From UBA11986 sp963734955 (GTDB lineage Bacteria > Bacteroidota > Ignavibacteria > UBA10030 > UBA6906), in contig CAVTJO010000016.1 of the NCBI GenBank assembly GCA_963734955.1, forward strand, positions 205,221 to 269,220: a stretch of DNA of 64,000 bases. Reading direction: 5' to 3'. The notes under the pieces are model-generated. The model did no database searches. It was not told the DNA's origin and worked only from the letters and a program-made list of their open reading frames with translations. The translations under genes were made by a program, and so were the position numbers. This document shows positions 7,529 through 16,515 of this stretch, piece by piece (position 1 is the stretch's first letter; the number at the start of each line of letters is the position of its first letter).

Positions 7529-9241
7529 TCAAAATTCCGTGCGGATTCGTGCGCCGAATGTGTTGTTCGTGTTCCTGAAGTTGGAAAGCGTGTTGAGTAT
7601 GGATTCATACTCGTACCACACATCAAGCCAGATCTGATTCCGAATTTCACATGTCGCAATGAAGTCGATCTTTTGGGTTTTGACAAGAATGCCATCAAGA
7701 AACACCCTCTCCGTCGGGTCACTCGGCCGATGAGGCTGGAGGAAGTCGCCGCCGACGTTTCTGACAAGATGCCCCGTGGAATCGACGATGTTCTCCCCTT
7801 TCCTGATGAGTGTAACACTCATGGACAGCTGTAAGTTCCGCAACGGCACATACATAGTCCGGAAGAACCAAGCATCCGCATTAGGGCCGATCTCGGGACC
7901 CAGAATTTGTCCGAGACTCGAATAGCTATCGTCGCGGGATCTATCGTGCGCGAACACGTACGGCTCAACACGAGTCCACTGCACGGCAAAATCAAGGTCG
8001 GCGAGGGACAACGGATCCGTCAGCATAAATCCAAGTTGGTACGCGTACCTGTTATACCACTTGTTCTTGAAGAACTCGGCAAAGTGGATGTCGTCCATTA
8101 GAAGAGTCCCGGTTAACTCCAACCCCGGCAGGAAGTGAGTCTGGATATCAAACACCCATAGTGTGTTGTCTCGTTCTCCCCGCGCCCGCTGCTCAGATTC
8201 CAGGACGATGATCGGAGTAAGATAGCCAAGGTCGACAGAACGGTTGCTGTAGATGACCATCTCCTGGCCACCAATATCGAAAACCCCGGGAAAAGAAAAC
8301 TCAAGTCTGTGCGCGGCGATGTACTTATCAGCGTTCGTGGGCTCAACAAAATGCGTCGATGTGTCCGACGGAAGAGAGAACGTGATTTGCCCTGTGGTCC
8401 CCAACAGCCAGCCGTGAATGAATGTGTACTTCAACGACTTGTATTGCGCATCCATCCGGATGAAGGGGAACGGACGCACGTTATCGGAAATCACCATCTT
8501 CTGATCATATCCTGCTCCCCACAGAAGGCGTTCGGTCCCAACCTCGGCTGAGATGATACCCCCGTCGTATCGCATGTATCCTTCCGACATGTCAAAGTTC
8601 CTGGCATCGGTCACACGGATCGTGTGAGTCTGGCTGATGAACTTGTCACGCTCGAGCAGTTCCCTGCTCCCCCAAAATTGCGCATTCGTGCCCTGTAAAT
8701 AGTAGCCGATGTTGTTGTAGATGGTGCCTCTGATTCTCCCGCCGATCTGAATGAATTCCGAGTGATCATTACCCAGTGCATCACCGGATATGCGGCGTCC
8801 ATCGACAGTGATGAGGCCGTTGACAAAGAAAGAGAGATTCGTATCCGCATGCATATAGAGATACTTCTCGCGGTTCGATAACGTCCCTGCGAGGGCATCT
8901 CCAAAGGTCGGCTCCCCGGAGTCAATAAGCGAATGAAATCCTTGCATGCTTCCCGAGATGTCGAACTGAAACTCCGAGAGGAAATCGTCAAGATAGCCCT
9001 GTTCCGCAGACGTCATTTCCTGGGATCGGGATTTGAGAACCACAAGAAACTCCCCCACCTCCTTACGCGACAACGGCAGGATCGCATCATGATATCGCTC
9101 GATCAATCCCTTTACTTCCATTCGCTTGAGAAATACATACACAGGATGAGTTGCGGGAACATTTTCCGCCTGCGCTTTGCCTCTCGCGGGTATGAGCGCG
9201 ACGAGAATGATAAGCAGGAACAAACGTGATGCGGTATTCAC
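7529..9241 (-). CDS. Wzi-like outer-membrane capsule assembly protein
   Basis: 570 residues. It has a signal peptide (LFLLIILVALIPARGKAQA), a short N-terminal helical segment (VYVFLKRMEVKGLIERY) and then a long series of amphipathic strands with aromatic girdles, typical of an 18-strand-like barrel. The order 'helix with F/L-rmevkG, then PLSRKEV' is characteristic of the capsule-assembly Wzi family, which anchors polysaccharide at the cell surface. It starts with GTG 18 bp after the DUF2279 gene and is the last gene of the wecB-to-Wzi polysaccharide unit. The family call rests on the N-terminus and context; the strand count was not computed. Confidence 0.75.
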   Translation of the reverse strand: MNTASRLFLLIILVALIPARGKAQAENVPATHPVYVFLKRMEVKGLIERYHDAILPLSRKEVGEFLVVLKSRSQEMTSAEQGYLDDFLSEFQFDISGSMQGFHSLIDSGEPTFGDALAGTLSNREKYLYMHADTNLSFFVNGLITVDGRRISGDALGNDHSEFIQIGGRIRGTIYNNIGYYLQGTNAQFWGSRELLERDKFISQTHTIRVTDARNFDMSEGYMRYDGGIISAEVGTERLLWGAGYDQKMVISDNVRPFPFIRMDAQYKSLKYTFIHGWLLGTTGQITFSLPSDTSTHFVEPTNADKYIAAHRLEFSFPGVFDIGGQEMVIYSNRSVDLGYLTPIIVLESEQRARGERDNTLWVFDIQTHFLPGLELTGTLLMDDIHFAEFFKNKWYNRYAYQLGFMLTDPLSLADLDFAVQWTRVEPYVFAHDRSRDDSYSSLGQILGPEIGPNADAWFFRTMYVPLRNLQLSMSVTLIRKGENIVDSTGHLVRNVGGDFLQPHRPSDPTERVFLDGILVKTQKIDFIATCEIRNQIWLDVWYEYESILNTLSNFRNTNNTFGARIRTEF

Positions 9242-9259
9242 AGATTTGGTTCGCGACAG

Positions 9260-10198
9260 TTAGAAATACAACCCATACCATACCGCGCCTGGAACAAATC
9301 GGACGGCAGGTAATGGAAGGTGGATGAAGTTCAGCGCCTCACTGACAGTCCTGAGGAAAGCCGTATTCTGTGGAATGATGTTCGGGACATCAAGATCGAA
9401 TGCAAGAAACGCGACACGGTATGCGTCATTCGCAGTCCCAACATCCCGGGCGCCATAACCGAGGGCGAGACAGAGCCATGAAGGCCACACGTCTGCAACG
9501 GGCGATGGGAGCAGATTCTTCATCCGGAAGCTCAGCCAGATGGTTTGGCCCTCGTAGTCGTCGAGCAGGATGTGCTTCTGTCCCTTGAATCCTGTATTGA
9601 GCCCCTTCTCGTTCAGAAGTGGGGATGTATGATAACTGAATTTGAAGTTGAAGTTCCGGAGATACGGCCAATAGTACTGAGCCACGGGATAGGCCGCACC
9701 GGCGATATCAGAGGCGAAGTCAACGCGGTCGAACCCCCATGTGTGAAACCCGTCTTCAATCTCGATATACGTTTGGAAGACCGCAGCTCCCGCAGCTCCC
9801 CACAGCAAAGCCCGTTCTTCCGAGAAATTTGCCCACTCAAATGATTTCCTCAGCATGAACGTCTCGACCGCCGCGCCGTAAAAATGACCCAGTTTATCGA
9901 CGTGCAAACCATAACGCAGGTCCTCCTGGAAATGAAATGCTGCCTTGTTGTCCTTCCACCACCCATTAGCCTGGTAGATGTGAACAGCAGTGATTGCTGC
10001 CGCAGCGGTCCCGAGAACAATCCCCAAGCGGACGGGGTGAACCCGCAAGGAATCACCGAGTGTTTCTTGTGCTTCCGCGGAATCCTGTCGGCTTGAAACC
10101 CGCACGAACGATGACGTCGAATCGGGCAACGCCGATGCCAGAGCGACTGAGCAATACAGTGCAACAAGCGTCACCACACCACACCACCGTGCGTTCAT
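9260..10198 (-). CDS. DUF2279 family envelope protein
   Basis: 312 residues: a signal peptide (up to about residue 24), a hydrophobic segment near 58-75 (RLGIVLGTAAAAITAVHIY), then the DKLGHFYGAAV signature near residue 103 that is the hallmark of DUF2279 (YfiM-like) proteins. Further conserved Gly/Trp/Asp stretches follow (IEIEDGFHTWGFDRVDFASDIAGA). The second half reads as membrane-proximal strands ending in an aromatic residue (WYGLYF). Function is unknown; its place between UDP-xylose synthase and the Wzi-like barrel suggests a role in polysaccharide export or anchoring. The ATG overlaps the preceding stop codon (ATGA). Confidence 0.78.
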   Translation of the reverse strand: MNARWCGVVTLVALYCSVALASALPDSTSSFVRVSSRQDSAEAQETLGDSLRVHPVRLGIVLGTAAAAITAVHIYQANGWWKDNKAAFHFQEDLRYGLHVDKLGHFYGAAVETFMLRKSFEWANFSEERALLWGAAGAAVFQTYIEIEDGFHTWGFDRVDFASDIAGAAYPVAQYYWPYLRNFNFKFSYHTSPLLNEKGLNTGFKGQKHILLDDYEGQTIWLSFRMKNLLPSPVADVWPSWLCLALGYGARDVGTANDAYRVAFLAFDLDVPNIIPQNTAFLRTVSEALNFIHLPLPAVRFVPGAVWYGLYF

Positions 10199-11145
10199 TG
10201 CATCTGCGATCTAAAGTACTCGATGGTCTTCTTCAGGCCCTCTTGGCGAGGAATGCGAGCCTGCCACTGAAGGAGGGTTCGGGCCCGGGTTGTGTCGGGT
10301 TGCCGGATCTTCGGGTCATCCTCAGGCAGATCTCTGAACACGATCTTGCTTTTGCTTCCGGTCAGCTCGATCACTTCCCTGGCGAGCTGCAACATGGTGA
10401 TCTCGTCCTGATTGCCGATGTTCACCGGGTTCACTTCCGTCGAGATCAACAACCGGTAGATGCCATCAATCAAGTCATCCACATAGCAAACACTGCGAGT
10501 CTGGCTCCCGGTGCCGAAGACTGTCACGTCATCGTTTCGGAGCGCCTGCGACAGAAATGCCGGGATCGCCCGTCCATCATTCGTTCTCATGCGTGGACCG
10601 TACGTGTTAAAAATGCGGACGATCCGGGTGTCGACACCGTGATACCGGTGGTACGCCATTGTCATGGCCTCGGCAAATCGCTTTGCCTCATCGTACACCC
10701 CGCGACTTCCAACCGGATTCACATTTCCCCAATACGACTCCGGCTGGGGATGCACCAGTGGATCGCCATACACCTCGGATGTGGAGGCGAGAAGAAAACG
10801 GGACCCCTTTGCCTTGGCCAGACCCAATGCTTTGTGTGTTCCGAGGGAACCCACCTTTAACGTTTGAATCGGCACTTTGAGGTAATCGATCGGGCTGGCT
10901 GGTGAAGCAAAATGCAGGATATATTCGACCGGACCATCAATGTAGATGTACTCCGTGACGTCATGCTTCACGAAGCGAAAGTCCTTGTTGCCCATGAGAT
11001 GCGCAATATTCCTGACATCGCCGGTGATCAGATTGTCAATGGCAACAACAGAGCATCCCTCGGCGAGGAGGCGGTCACACAGGTGTGAACCAAGGAACCC
11101 TGCCCCTCCCGTTACGACTGCACATCGCTTCGGTTTATCAGCCAC
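10195..11145 (-). CDS. UDP-glucuronate decarboxylase (UDP-xylose synthase)
   Basis: Extended SDR that decarboxylates UDP-glucuronate to UDP-xylose via a 4-keto intermediate. It has the NAD motif GGAGFLGSHL, ASTSEVYGDP (catalytic Ser), YDEAKRFAE with the Tyr/Lys pair, RIFNTYGPRM, and the family-typical PESYWGNVNPVG insert. Length is 316 residues from the GTG at 11145, which has GGGAG upstream and overlaps the ugd stop by 8 bp; a GTG 39 bases earlier is also in frame. The substrate is produced by the preceding ugd gene. Related dTDP-glucose dehydratases lack the PESYWGNVNP signature, so the call is firm. Confidence 0.9.
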   Translation of the reverse strand: MADKPKRCAVVTGGAGFLGSHLCDRLLAEGCSVVAIDNLITGDVRNIAHLMGNKDFRFVKHDVTEYIYIDGPVEYILHFASPASPIDYLKVPIQTLKVGSLGTHKALGLAKAKGSRFLLASTSEVYGDPLVHPQPESYWGNVNPVGSRGVYDEAKRFAEAMTMAYHRYHGVDTRIVRIFNTYGPRMRTNDGRAIPAFLSQALRNDDVTVFGTGSQTRSVCYVDDLIDGIYRLLISTEVNPVNIGNQDEITMLQLAREVIELTGSKSKIVFRDLPEDDPKIRQPDTTRARTLLQWQARIPRQEGLKKTIEYFRSQMQ

Positions 11146-12445
11146 CGTTTCTCCCGATGCCGAAATAGACGAACCCACGCTCACGGATTTTGTCAGGGCT
11201 GTAGATGTTGCGGCCGTCGAAGATGACAGGAGTCTTCATCAGTTGTTTCATCCGCTCGAAATCAGGTCGGCGAAATTCATTCCATTCTGTCACAACCACA
11301 AGTGCGTCAGCTCCCTTGAGCGCATCATAATTGCTGTCAAAGTACTTGACACTATTGCCGATGCGCCGCTTGGTTTCTGCCATTGCCTCCGGGTCATGGA
11401 CGCGCAGCGAAACACCCTCCTTGAGCAGTGTCTCGATGATCTGCAGCGCGGGAGCTTCACGAATATCGTCAGTATTCGGTTTGAACGACAGTCCCCAGAG
11501 TGCAATGGTGCTACCCTTGAGGTGTGATTTGAAGTGGTGCTTGATTTTGTCGACAATGATCCGTTTCTGCTTCTTGTTCACCTCTTCGACCGCATTCACA
11601 ATTCTGAGTTCATAGCCATGGTCCGAAGCGGTCTTGAGCAATGCGGCGACATCCTTGGGGAAACACGAGCCTCCGTACCCGACACCGGCAAACAGGAATT
11701 GCAGACCGATCCGCGCATCGGTTCCCATCCCCTTGCGCACCAGATCGATGTCAGCGCCTACGCGCTCACAGAGGTTTGCAATCTCATTCATGTAGGAAAC
11801 CTTGGTTGCAAGGAATGCATTGCTTGCATACTTCGTCAGTTCCGAGCTTCGCTCATCCATAACGATGACCGGATTTCCTGTTCGGATGAATGGCGCATAG
11901 AGGTCCTGCATCATTGCAAGTCCACGCTCGCTCCGCGTCCCGATCACGATCCTGTCCGGCTTCATGAAATCATTCACTGCAGCCCCCTCCTTCAGAAACT
12001 CGGGATTTGAGACGACATCGAATTCGTATCGGGTTTGGCCTGAGACAATCTCCTTCACCTTGTCTGCTGTGCCTACGGGGACTGTGCTTTTGTTTACAAT
12101 CACCTTGTAGCCATTCATAAGCTTGCCAATTTGCCTGGCAACGTCCAGCACGTGACGAAGATCGGCGGATCCGTCTTCAGATTGCGGCGTTGGCAAGGCA
12201 AGAAAGATAATGTCCGATTTGGTTACGGCTTGAGCAAGGTCCGACGTGAATACAAGTCGATCTTCCGAGAGGTTCTTCTTGAGCAGATCGGTGAGGCCCG
12301 GCTCAAAGATCGGGCTTTCCCCTTTGCGCAGCATCTTGAGTTTGCGCTCATCGATATCAACGCAGATTACGTCATTTCCACTTTCGGCGAAGCAAGTTCC
12401 GACAACGAGGCCTACATATCCGGTCCCAATTACACTGATTTTCAA
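11138..12445 (-). CDS. ugd: UDP-glucose 6-dehydrogenase
   Basis: Oxidises UDP-glucose to UDP-glucuronate in two NAD+-dependent steps. The 435-residue protein has the N-terminal GTGYVGL motif, EPGLTDLL, the STVPVGT loop, SNPEFLKEG, and the catalytic Cys in GYGGSCFPKD near residue 258. The C-terminal domain has WGLSFKPNTDD and VVTEWNEF. The start is TTG with AGGAG eight bases upstream. It feeds UDP-xylose synthase directly downstream; together they supply acidic and pentose sugars for the surface polysaccharide. GDP-mannose dehydrogenase is the main alternative, but the downstream decarboxylase argues for UDP-glucose. Confidence 0.93.
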   Translation of the reverse strand: MKISVIGTGYVGLVVGTCFAESGNDVICVDIDERKLKMLRKGESPIFEPGLTDLLKKNLSEDRLVFTSDLAQAVTKSDIIFLALPTPQSEDGSADLRHVLDVARQIGKLMNGYKVIVNKSTVPVGTADKVKEIVSGQTRYEFDVVSNPEFLKEGAAVNDFMKPDRIVIGTRSERGLAMMQDLYAPFIRTGNPVIVMDERSSELTKYASNAFLATKVSYMNEIANLCERVGADIDLVRKGMGTDARIGLQFLFAGVGYGGSCFPKDVAALLKTASDHGYELRIVNAVEEVNKKQKRIIVDKIKHHFKSHLKGSTIALWGLSFKPNTDDIREAPALQIIETLLKEGVSLRVHDPEAMAETKRRIGNSVKYFDSNYDALKGADALVVVTEWNEFRRPDFERMKQLMKTPVIFDGRNIYSPDKIRERGFVYFGIGRNGG

Positions 12446-12584
12446 TTATCTCTCCTGAGTTTCGTGACGGTAAAAGAAGAAAATTGCATGTGAATATACA
12501 AAAGATTCTCATGATTCAAAAGCACATCCAGCGTCCAAAGCCCCGGAATTGTGTGTACTCGCAGAACGTTTTACACAGACTGAA

Positions 12585-14012
12585 TCAATATGCCCCACGA
12601 CCACTGATCACCGCTGGAATGGTTTCAAGAAGGATCTCGAGGTCGAACAGAAATGTCTGATTCTCGGCATAGTACAAATCCAGAATAACCATCTGCAGAA
12701 AGTTCAGTCGGCTTCTTCCTGATATCTGCCATAAGCCGGTGAGGCCCGGTGCCGTCAATGCCCGTCGTTGATACATCGAGGCGACCGTCTGGCTCGCCGG
12801 GAGTTTGCTGAAGTCGGTTTCGGGAAGAGGACGAGGCCCAACAAGACTCATATCCCCCGCAATAACATTAAACAACTGCGGCAGCTCATCCAGACTATAT
12901 TTCCTGATCCACCGTCCAACACGCGTCACCCTCGGATCGGTTGGAGACTTGAACAGGGTCTCGTCGAACCGCTCACCCACCACGCGGTCCAGCGCTTCCG
13001 TTTCCTGCGGATTCTCATCCATGCTCCGAAACTTCACCACTCGCACCGATCGCGATTGCCGCGTAAGTGACCGCACCTGCCGGAAGAACACACTGCCCGA
13101 TGATTCCAGCCTTATCGCCACTGCGATTACGATAAGGACGGGTGCAACAACGATGATTGTTACAACACTGAGCGCAAGATCAAATGTCCGCTTGATCAAC
13201 CTGTATGCAGGACTCACCGCGGGTTGCGAAGGACTGGAGAACATGATTCCTGCAAAATCGTACAGACGTGTGCGCGTCAAGGCATCGTGAATCTCCGGAG
13301 AAACCAAGCGGATGGTCATCCTGTCGAGGTGCGAGGCAGCAAACAGCCCGTTCAGTTGCGGGGAGTCAAGCGATGAACTCGCACAAATAACGCATTCCGG
13401 GCGATACGTTTTGACGAGGTCGTCAATCGCCGCTCGCGTTTCATCAGCATTCATGGACGATACATCCAGCACGTGCTGAACATCGAAACCGATGGAAGGA
13501 TATGCTGCGAGGTCCCGCAGTTGCTCACTGGCGCGATCGTCGACCAGAACAATCACGGTGGGATCAAGAGCCCATCGCCGAGCGTGAAACTCCGATCGTA
13601 GTCTATCAAGAACCAGCCTGCCAATCAAAAAGCCTCCCGGAATGAGTACGACGTACGTCCATAGGGCGCCGTTCGAGTAGTACGTATTGCGGAAGAGGAA
13701 TAGCGTGGCGAAGATCGTGAGCGTACCCAGGGCGTAGGCTCTGAGAGCCGCGGCAATCTGCAGCCGCAACGGAGAGGTGTATGCCTGCCGGTAAACCCCT
13801 AGTATCGCACTTAACCCGACATATAAGGCCAGGGTGTAGACGATAAGCTTCCACTGATAGTGGAAGAACCCGGTGAGGGAAATTTGTTCGAAGTTAATGG
13901 CGTACCCAACGCCGAGCAGCAGAACGATGATGAGGCAGTCATACGTGGTGGTGAGTGCGGCAAAGACCGTCTCCCAATGGCGTATAACCCATGAACGTTC
14001 CCTGGATTTCAT
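12585..14012 (-). CDS. Polyprenyl-phosphate glycosyl-1-phosphate transferase (exopolysaccharide initiator)
   Basis: 475 residues; transfers a sugar-1-phosphate to a lipid carrier to start glycan repeat-unit assembly. About four membrane helices lie in the first 145 residues, followed by a Rossmann-like cytoplasmic domain (CoA-binding-like, about 150-270), a fifth helix (FDLALSVVTIIVVAPVLIVI) and the C-terminal catalytic domain with KFRSM, a basic RKYSLDELPQ motif, DMSLVGPRP and GLTGLWQISGRS. A TTG 36 bases upstream is also in frame, but the ATG at 14012 gives the usual short cytoplasmic N-terminus. A second, diverged copy of this family lies at 57272-58723. Sugar specificity cannot be told. 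Confidence 0.9.
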   Translation of the reverse strand: MKSRERSWVIRHWETVFAALTTTYDCLIIVLLLGVGYAINFEQISLTGFFHYQWKLIVYTLALYVGLSAILGVYRQAYTSPLRLQIAAALRAYALGTLTIFATLFLFRNTYYSNGALWTYVVLIPGGFLIGRLVLDRLRSEFHARRWALDPTVIVLVDDRASEQLRDLAAYPSIGFDVQHVLDVSSMNADETRAAIDDLVKTYRPECVICASSSLDSPQLNGLFAASHLDRMTIRLVSPEIHDALTRTRLYDFAGIMFSSPSQPAVSPAYRLIKRTFDLALSVVTIIVVAPVLIVIAVAIRLESSGSVFFRQVRSLTRQSRSVRVVKFRSMDENPQETEALDRVVGERFDETLFKSPTDPRVTRVGRWIRKYSLDELPQLFNVIAGDMSLVGPRPLPETDFSKLPASQTVASMYQRRALTAPGLTGLWQISGRSRLNFLQMVILDLYYAENQTFLFDLEILLETIPAVISGRGAY

Positions 14013-14148
14013 TTGCTCAAAGGCGGAAATATAGGTGGCGAAATTCAATTGTGTTTGAGAATTCTCGCATCATGGCTATGGATGGCATTGCGCACGACGA
14101 ATTCACAAGCCCCCTCTTTTCAATCGGGTGCCAGAACATGCACAAATC

Positions 14149-15258
14149 CTACGGGAGACTCCGCATGAGCACATCCACAATCCGCTCTGAGCTCTTGCCG
14201 TCCCACAGCTCGGGGATTCTCCCCTCCTTTCGACCGCCTGCAAGCAAGCTCTCCGACTTGCCGATGATCGTGGAGGCCTTCGAGCCAATCACCTCGTTCG
14301 TCCCTTCCCATACCGTCACCGGTCGCTCGGTATTCTCACGAAGTGTCAGACAAGGAACGCCGAGGACAGTGGTTTCCTCCTGAATGCCTCCAGAGTCCGT
14401 GAGCACGAAACTGGCGTTGGACATAAGACACAGAGAATCAAGGTAACTCAGAGGATCACAAAGGGTGATGTTCTTCGCCCCTTCCAGCCCGGACAGCAGG
14501 TTGAACGACTCCAGCATCTTCCTGGTACACGGGTGGAGCGGCAAGACAATGTGAATCCGCTTCGATAATTCTGTGAGCGCCTCGCAGATACCACCGAGAA
14601 CAGACCGATCGTCAACATTTGAAGGTCGGTGAAGCGTCATGAATACATACTGTTGCTTGTTGAGATGAAGGCTTTCCATGATGGAGGATGACTGAATGTG
14701 CGGTCTCATCATGTTCATGGTATCGATCATCGTATTGCCAACGAAGTGAATTCGAGATTCCTTCACTCCTTCCTTCAAGAGATTGGCGTTTGCATCACGA
14801 CTCGTCGTAAACAGGAAGTCGGAAACGGAGTCTGTCACAATACGGTTGATCTCCTCCGGCATCGTGCGGTCGTGGCTGCGTAGCCCTGCCTCGACGTGCG
14901 CGACTGGTATCTGTAACTTTGCCGAGACAAGTGTTGCCGCGAGCGTGGAGTTCACATCGCCCACCACAAGGACCAGATCGGGCCGTTGGCGAGTTACTAT
15001 CTCCTCGAACTGAACCATGATCCTCGCAGTTTGTACCGCATGACTTCCCGATCCAACCCCGAGAAAAACATCCGGTTCCGGGATCCCCAACTGCGAAAAG
15101 AAGACGGACGACATGTCGTCATCGTAGTGCTGGCCGGTATGCACCAGCGATGCGTGGATGCGACCGGGATGCATCCGGTACGCACGCATAAGCGGCGCAA
15201 CCTTCATGAAGTTGGGTCGTGCCCCGACGACGTTCAAAATGTGGATCGAACCTGCCAT
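14149..15258 (-). CDS. wecB: UDP-N-acetylglucosamine 2-epimerase (non-hydrolysing)
   Basis: Interconverts UDP-GlcNAc and UDP-ManNAc. The 369 residues match family length when started at ATG 15258, giving the expected N-terminus NVVGARPNFMK. Recognisable motifs: HTGQHYDDDMS, VVGDVNSTLA, HVEAGLRS, PEEINR, TLHRPSNVD, the regulatory-site region TDSGGIQEE and CLTLRENTERP. It is the first gene of the minus-strand polysaccharide unit. UDP-ManNAc could be a repeat-unit sugar or, as in other systems, the acceptor-side sugar for a WecG/TagA transferase such as the one at 60561. Confidence 0.94.
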   Translation of the reverse strand: MAGSIHILNVVGARPNFMKVAPLMRAYRMHPGRIHASLVHTGQHYDDDMSSVFFSQLGIPEPDVFLGVGSGSHAVQTARIMVQFEEIVTRQRPDLVLVVGDVNSTLAATLVSAKLQIPVAHVEAGLRSHDRTMPEEINRIVTDSVSDFLFTTSRDANANLLKEGVKESRIHFVGNTMIDTMNMMRPHIQSSSIMESLHLNKQQYVFMTLHRPSNVDDRSVLGGICEALTELSKRIHIVLPLHPCTRKMLESFNLLSGLEGAKNITLCDPLSYLDSLCLMSNASFVLTDSGGIQEETTVLGVPCLTLRENTERPVTVWEGTNEVIGSKASTIIGKSESLLAGGRKEGRIPELWDGKSSERIVDVLMRSLP

Positions 15259-15510
15259 GATGTGTTGGGAAAGGACCGATGAGTAGTGACGGATCAACGG
15301 ACAAGGAAGCGGTGATAAGGTAACGAGAATGGGATCGGCAGGCAAGTGACAATGCTCGAGATGTCAAACGGTGCCATTGACAATTCTTAACAAGACTCCT
15401 GGCCGAACCTCTGGTTAAGGGCATACGGTCATTTCCAGGAGAAGATCTCTATGCCCTGGACTATTGCGTTTTCAACCTGCTCACGCTATCTTGTTAATAA
15501 GATCTTTCTC

Positions 15511-15557
15511 AAAGACCTCTTTTGTTCATCAATGCAGCATGGGCAAAGAGGTCTTTT
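15511..15557 (+). promoter_or_regulatory. Perfect 12-bp inverted repeat in leader of DUF362 gene
   Basis: AAAGACCTCTTT (15511-15522) and its exact complement (15545-15556), separated by 22 bases and followed by a T-containing stretch, lie 35 bases before the DUF362 start. No plus-strand gene lies upstream for which this could be a simple terminator, so it may be an attenuator-like leader structure or a processing site. No ligand motif is recognised. Confidence 0.35.
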
Positions 15558-15591
15558 CATTTTCTCCGGACTATTTCGTGAGGAGGCTACA

Positions 15592-16515
15592 ATGGACCGA
15601 CGCGATTTCCTGCGAACGACGATAGGCGGCAGCATTGTTGCTGGTTCCACTGCTGCACTCGGCAGCTATTCGCAACTGCTTGGATGGACGGCTTACCCAT
15701 CTCCTCCGATGTATGATCTCGTGGCTGTGAAGGGGGGCGAACCCGATGCAATGTTTGACAAGGCAATTGAATCACTCGGCGGGATGGGCAAGTTTGTAGG
15801 ACGAGGCAAACAGGTGCTGGTAAAACCGAACATCGGGTGGGATGTTGAGCCCGAGTTGGGCGGAAACACGAATCCGAAACTGGTCCGTCGCATCATTGAA
15901 CATTGTTACAACGCGGGAGCCAAGAAAGTGTACGTATTCGATCACACCTGCGATCGCTGGACCAAGACGTACCTGAAGAGCATGATCCAACTTAACGCCC
16001 AGGACGCCGGAGCTACGGTTGTCTCAGGCGCAAGCGAGGGATACTACCAGGAGGTGAAAGTCCCGGCGGGTCAGACGCTCAAGGAGGCAAAGGTGCACGA
16101 GCTGTTGCTCAGTTCCGATGTTTTCATCAACGTGCCCATACTCAAGCACCACGGTTCATCAAAATTGACCATTGGCATGAAGAACCTCATGGGGGTGGTG
16201 TGGGATCGAGGTTACTGGCATCGGAACGATCTGCACCAGTGCATCGCTGATTTTGCATCGTACCGCAAGCCGGATCTGACAGTTGTGGACGCCTACTACG
16301 TGATGAAACAAAACGGTCCACGGGGCACATCGAAGGAGGATGTGCTTACCATGAAATCGCAGATTCTCTCAACAGATATCGTTGCCGCCGATGCCGCCTC
16401 GGCAAAGCTGTTTGGCATCGAGCCGGATGAGATCCCCTACATCACTATCGCTGATCAGATGAAACTCGGCCGGAAAAACCTTGACGGCCTTTCCATCAAT
16501 CGTATCCGGTTGTGA
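15592..16515 (+). CDS. Tat-exported DUF362 domain protein
   Basis: 307 residues starting at the ATG preceded by AGGAGG (15581). The N-terminus has a twin-arginine signal (MDRRDFLRTT, then a hydrophobic Gly/Ala segment), so it is likely exported folded. The DUF362 body has the typical VLVKPNIGW, the HGSSKLTIGMKNLMG segment and a conserved DVFINVPILK. DUF362 proteins are often associated with iron-sulfur proteins. Here the stop overlaps the start of the NapH-like ferredoxin (GTGA), so the pair is translationally coupled. Function is unknown; a redox or cofactor-maturation role outside the cytoplasm is inference. Confidence 0.85.
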   Translation: MDRRDFLRTTIGGSIVAGSTAALGSYSQLLGWTAYPSPPMYDLVAVKGGEPDAMFDKAIESLGGMGKFVGRGKQVLVKPNIGWDVEPELGGNTNPKLVRRIIEHCYNAGAKKVYVFDHTCDRWTKTYLKSMIQLNAQDAGATVVSGASEGYYQEVKVPAGQTLKEAKVHELLLSSDVFINVPILKHHGSSKLTIGMKNLMGVVWDRGYWHRNDLHQCIADFASYRKPDLTVVDAYYVMKQNGPRGTSKEDVLTMKSQILSTDIVAADAASAKLFGIEPDEIPYITIADQMKLGRKNLDGLSINRIRL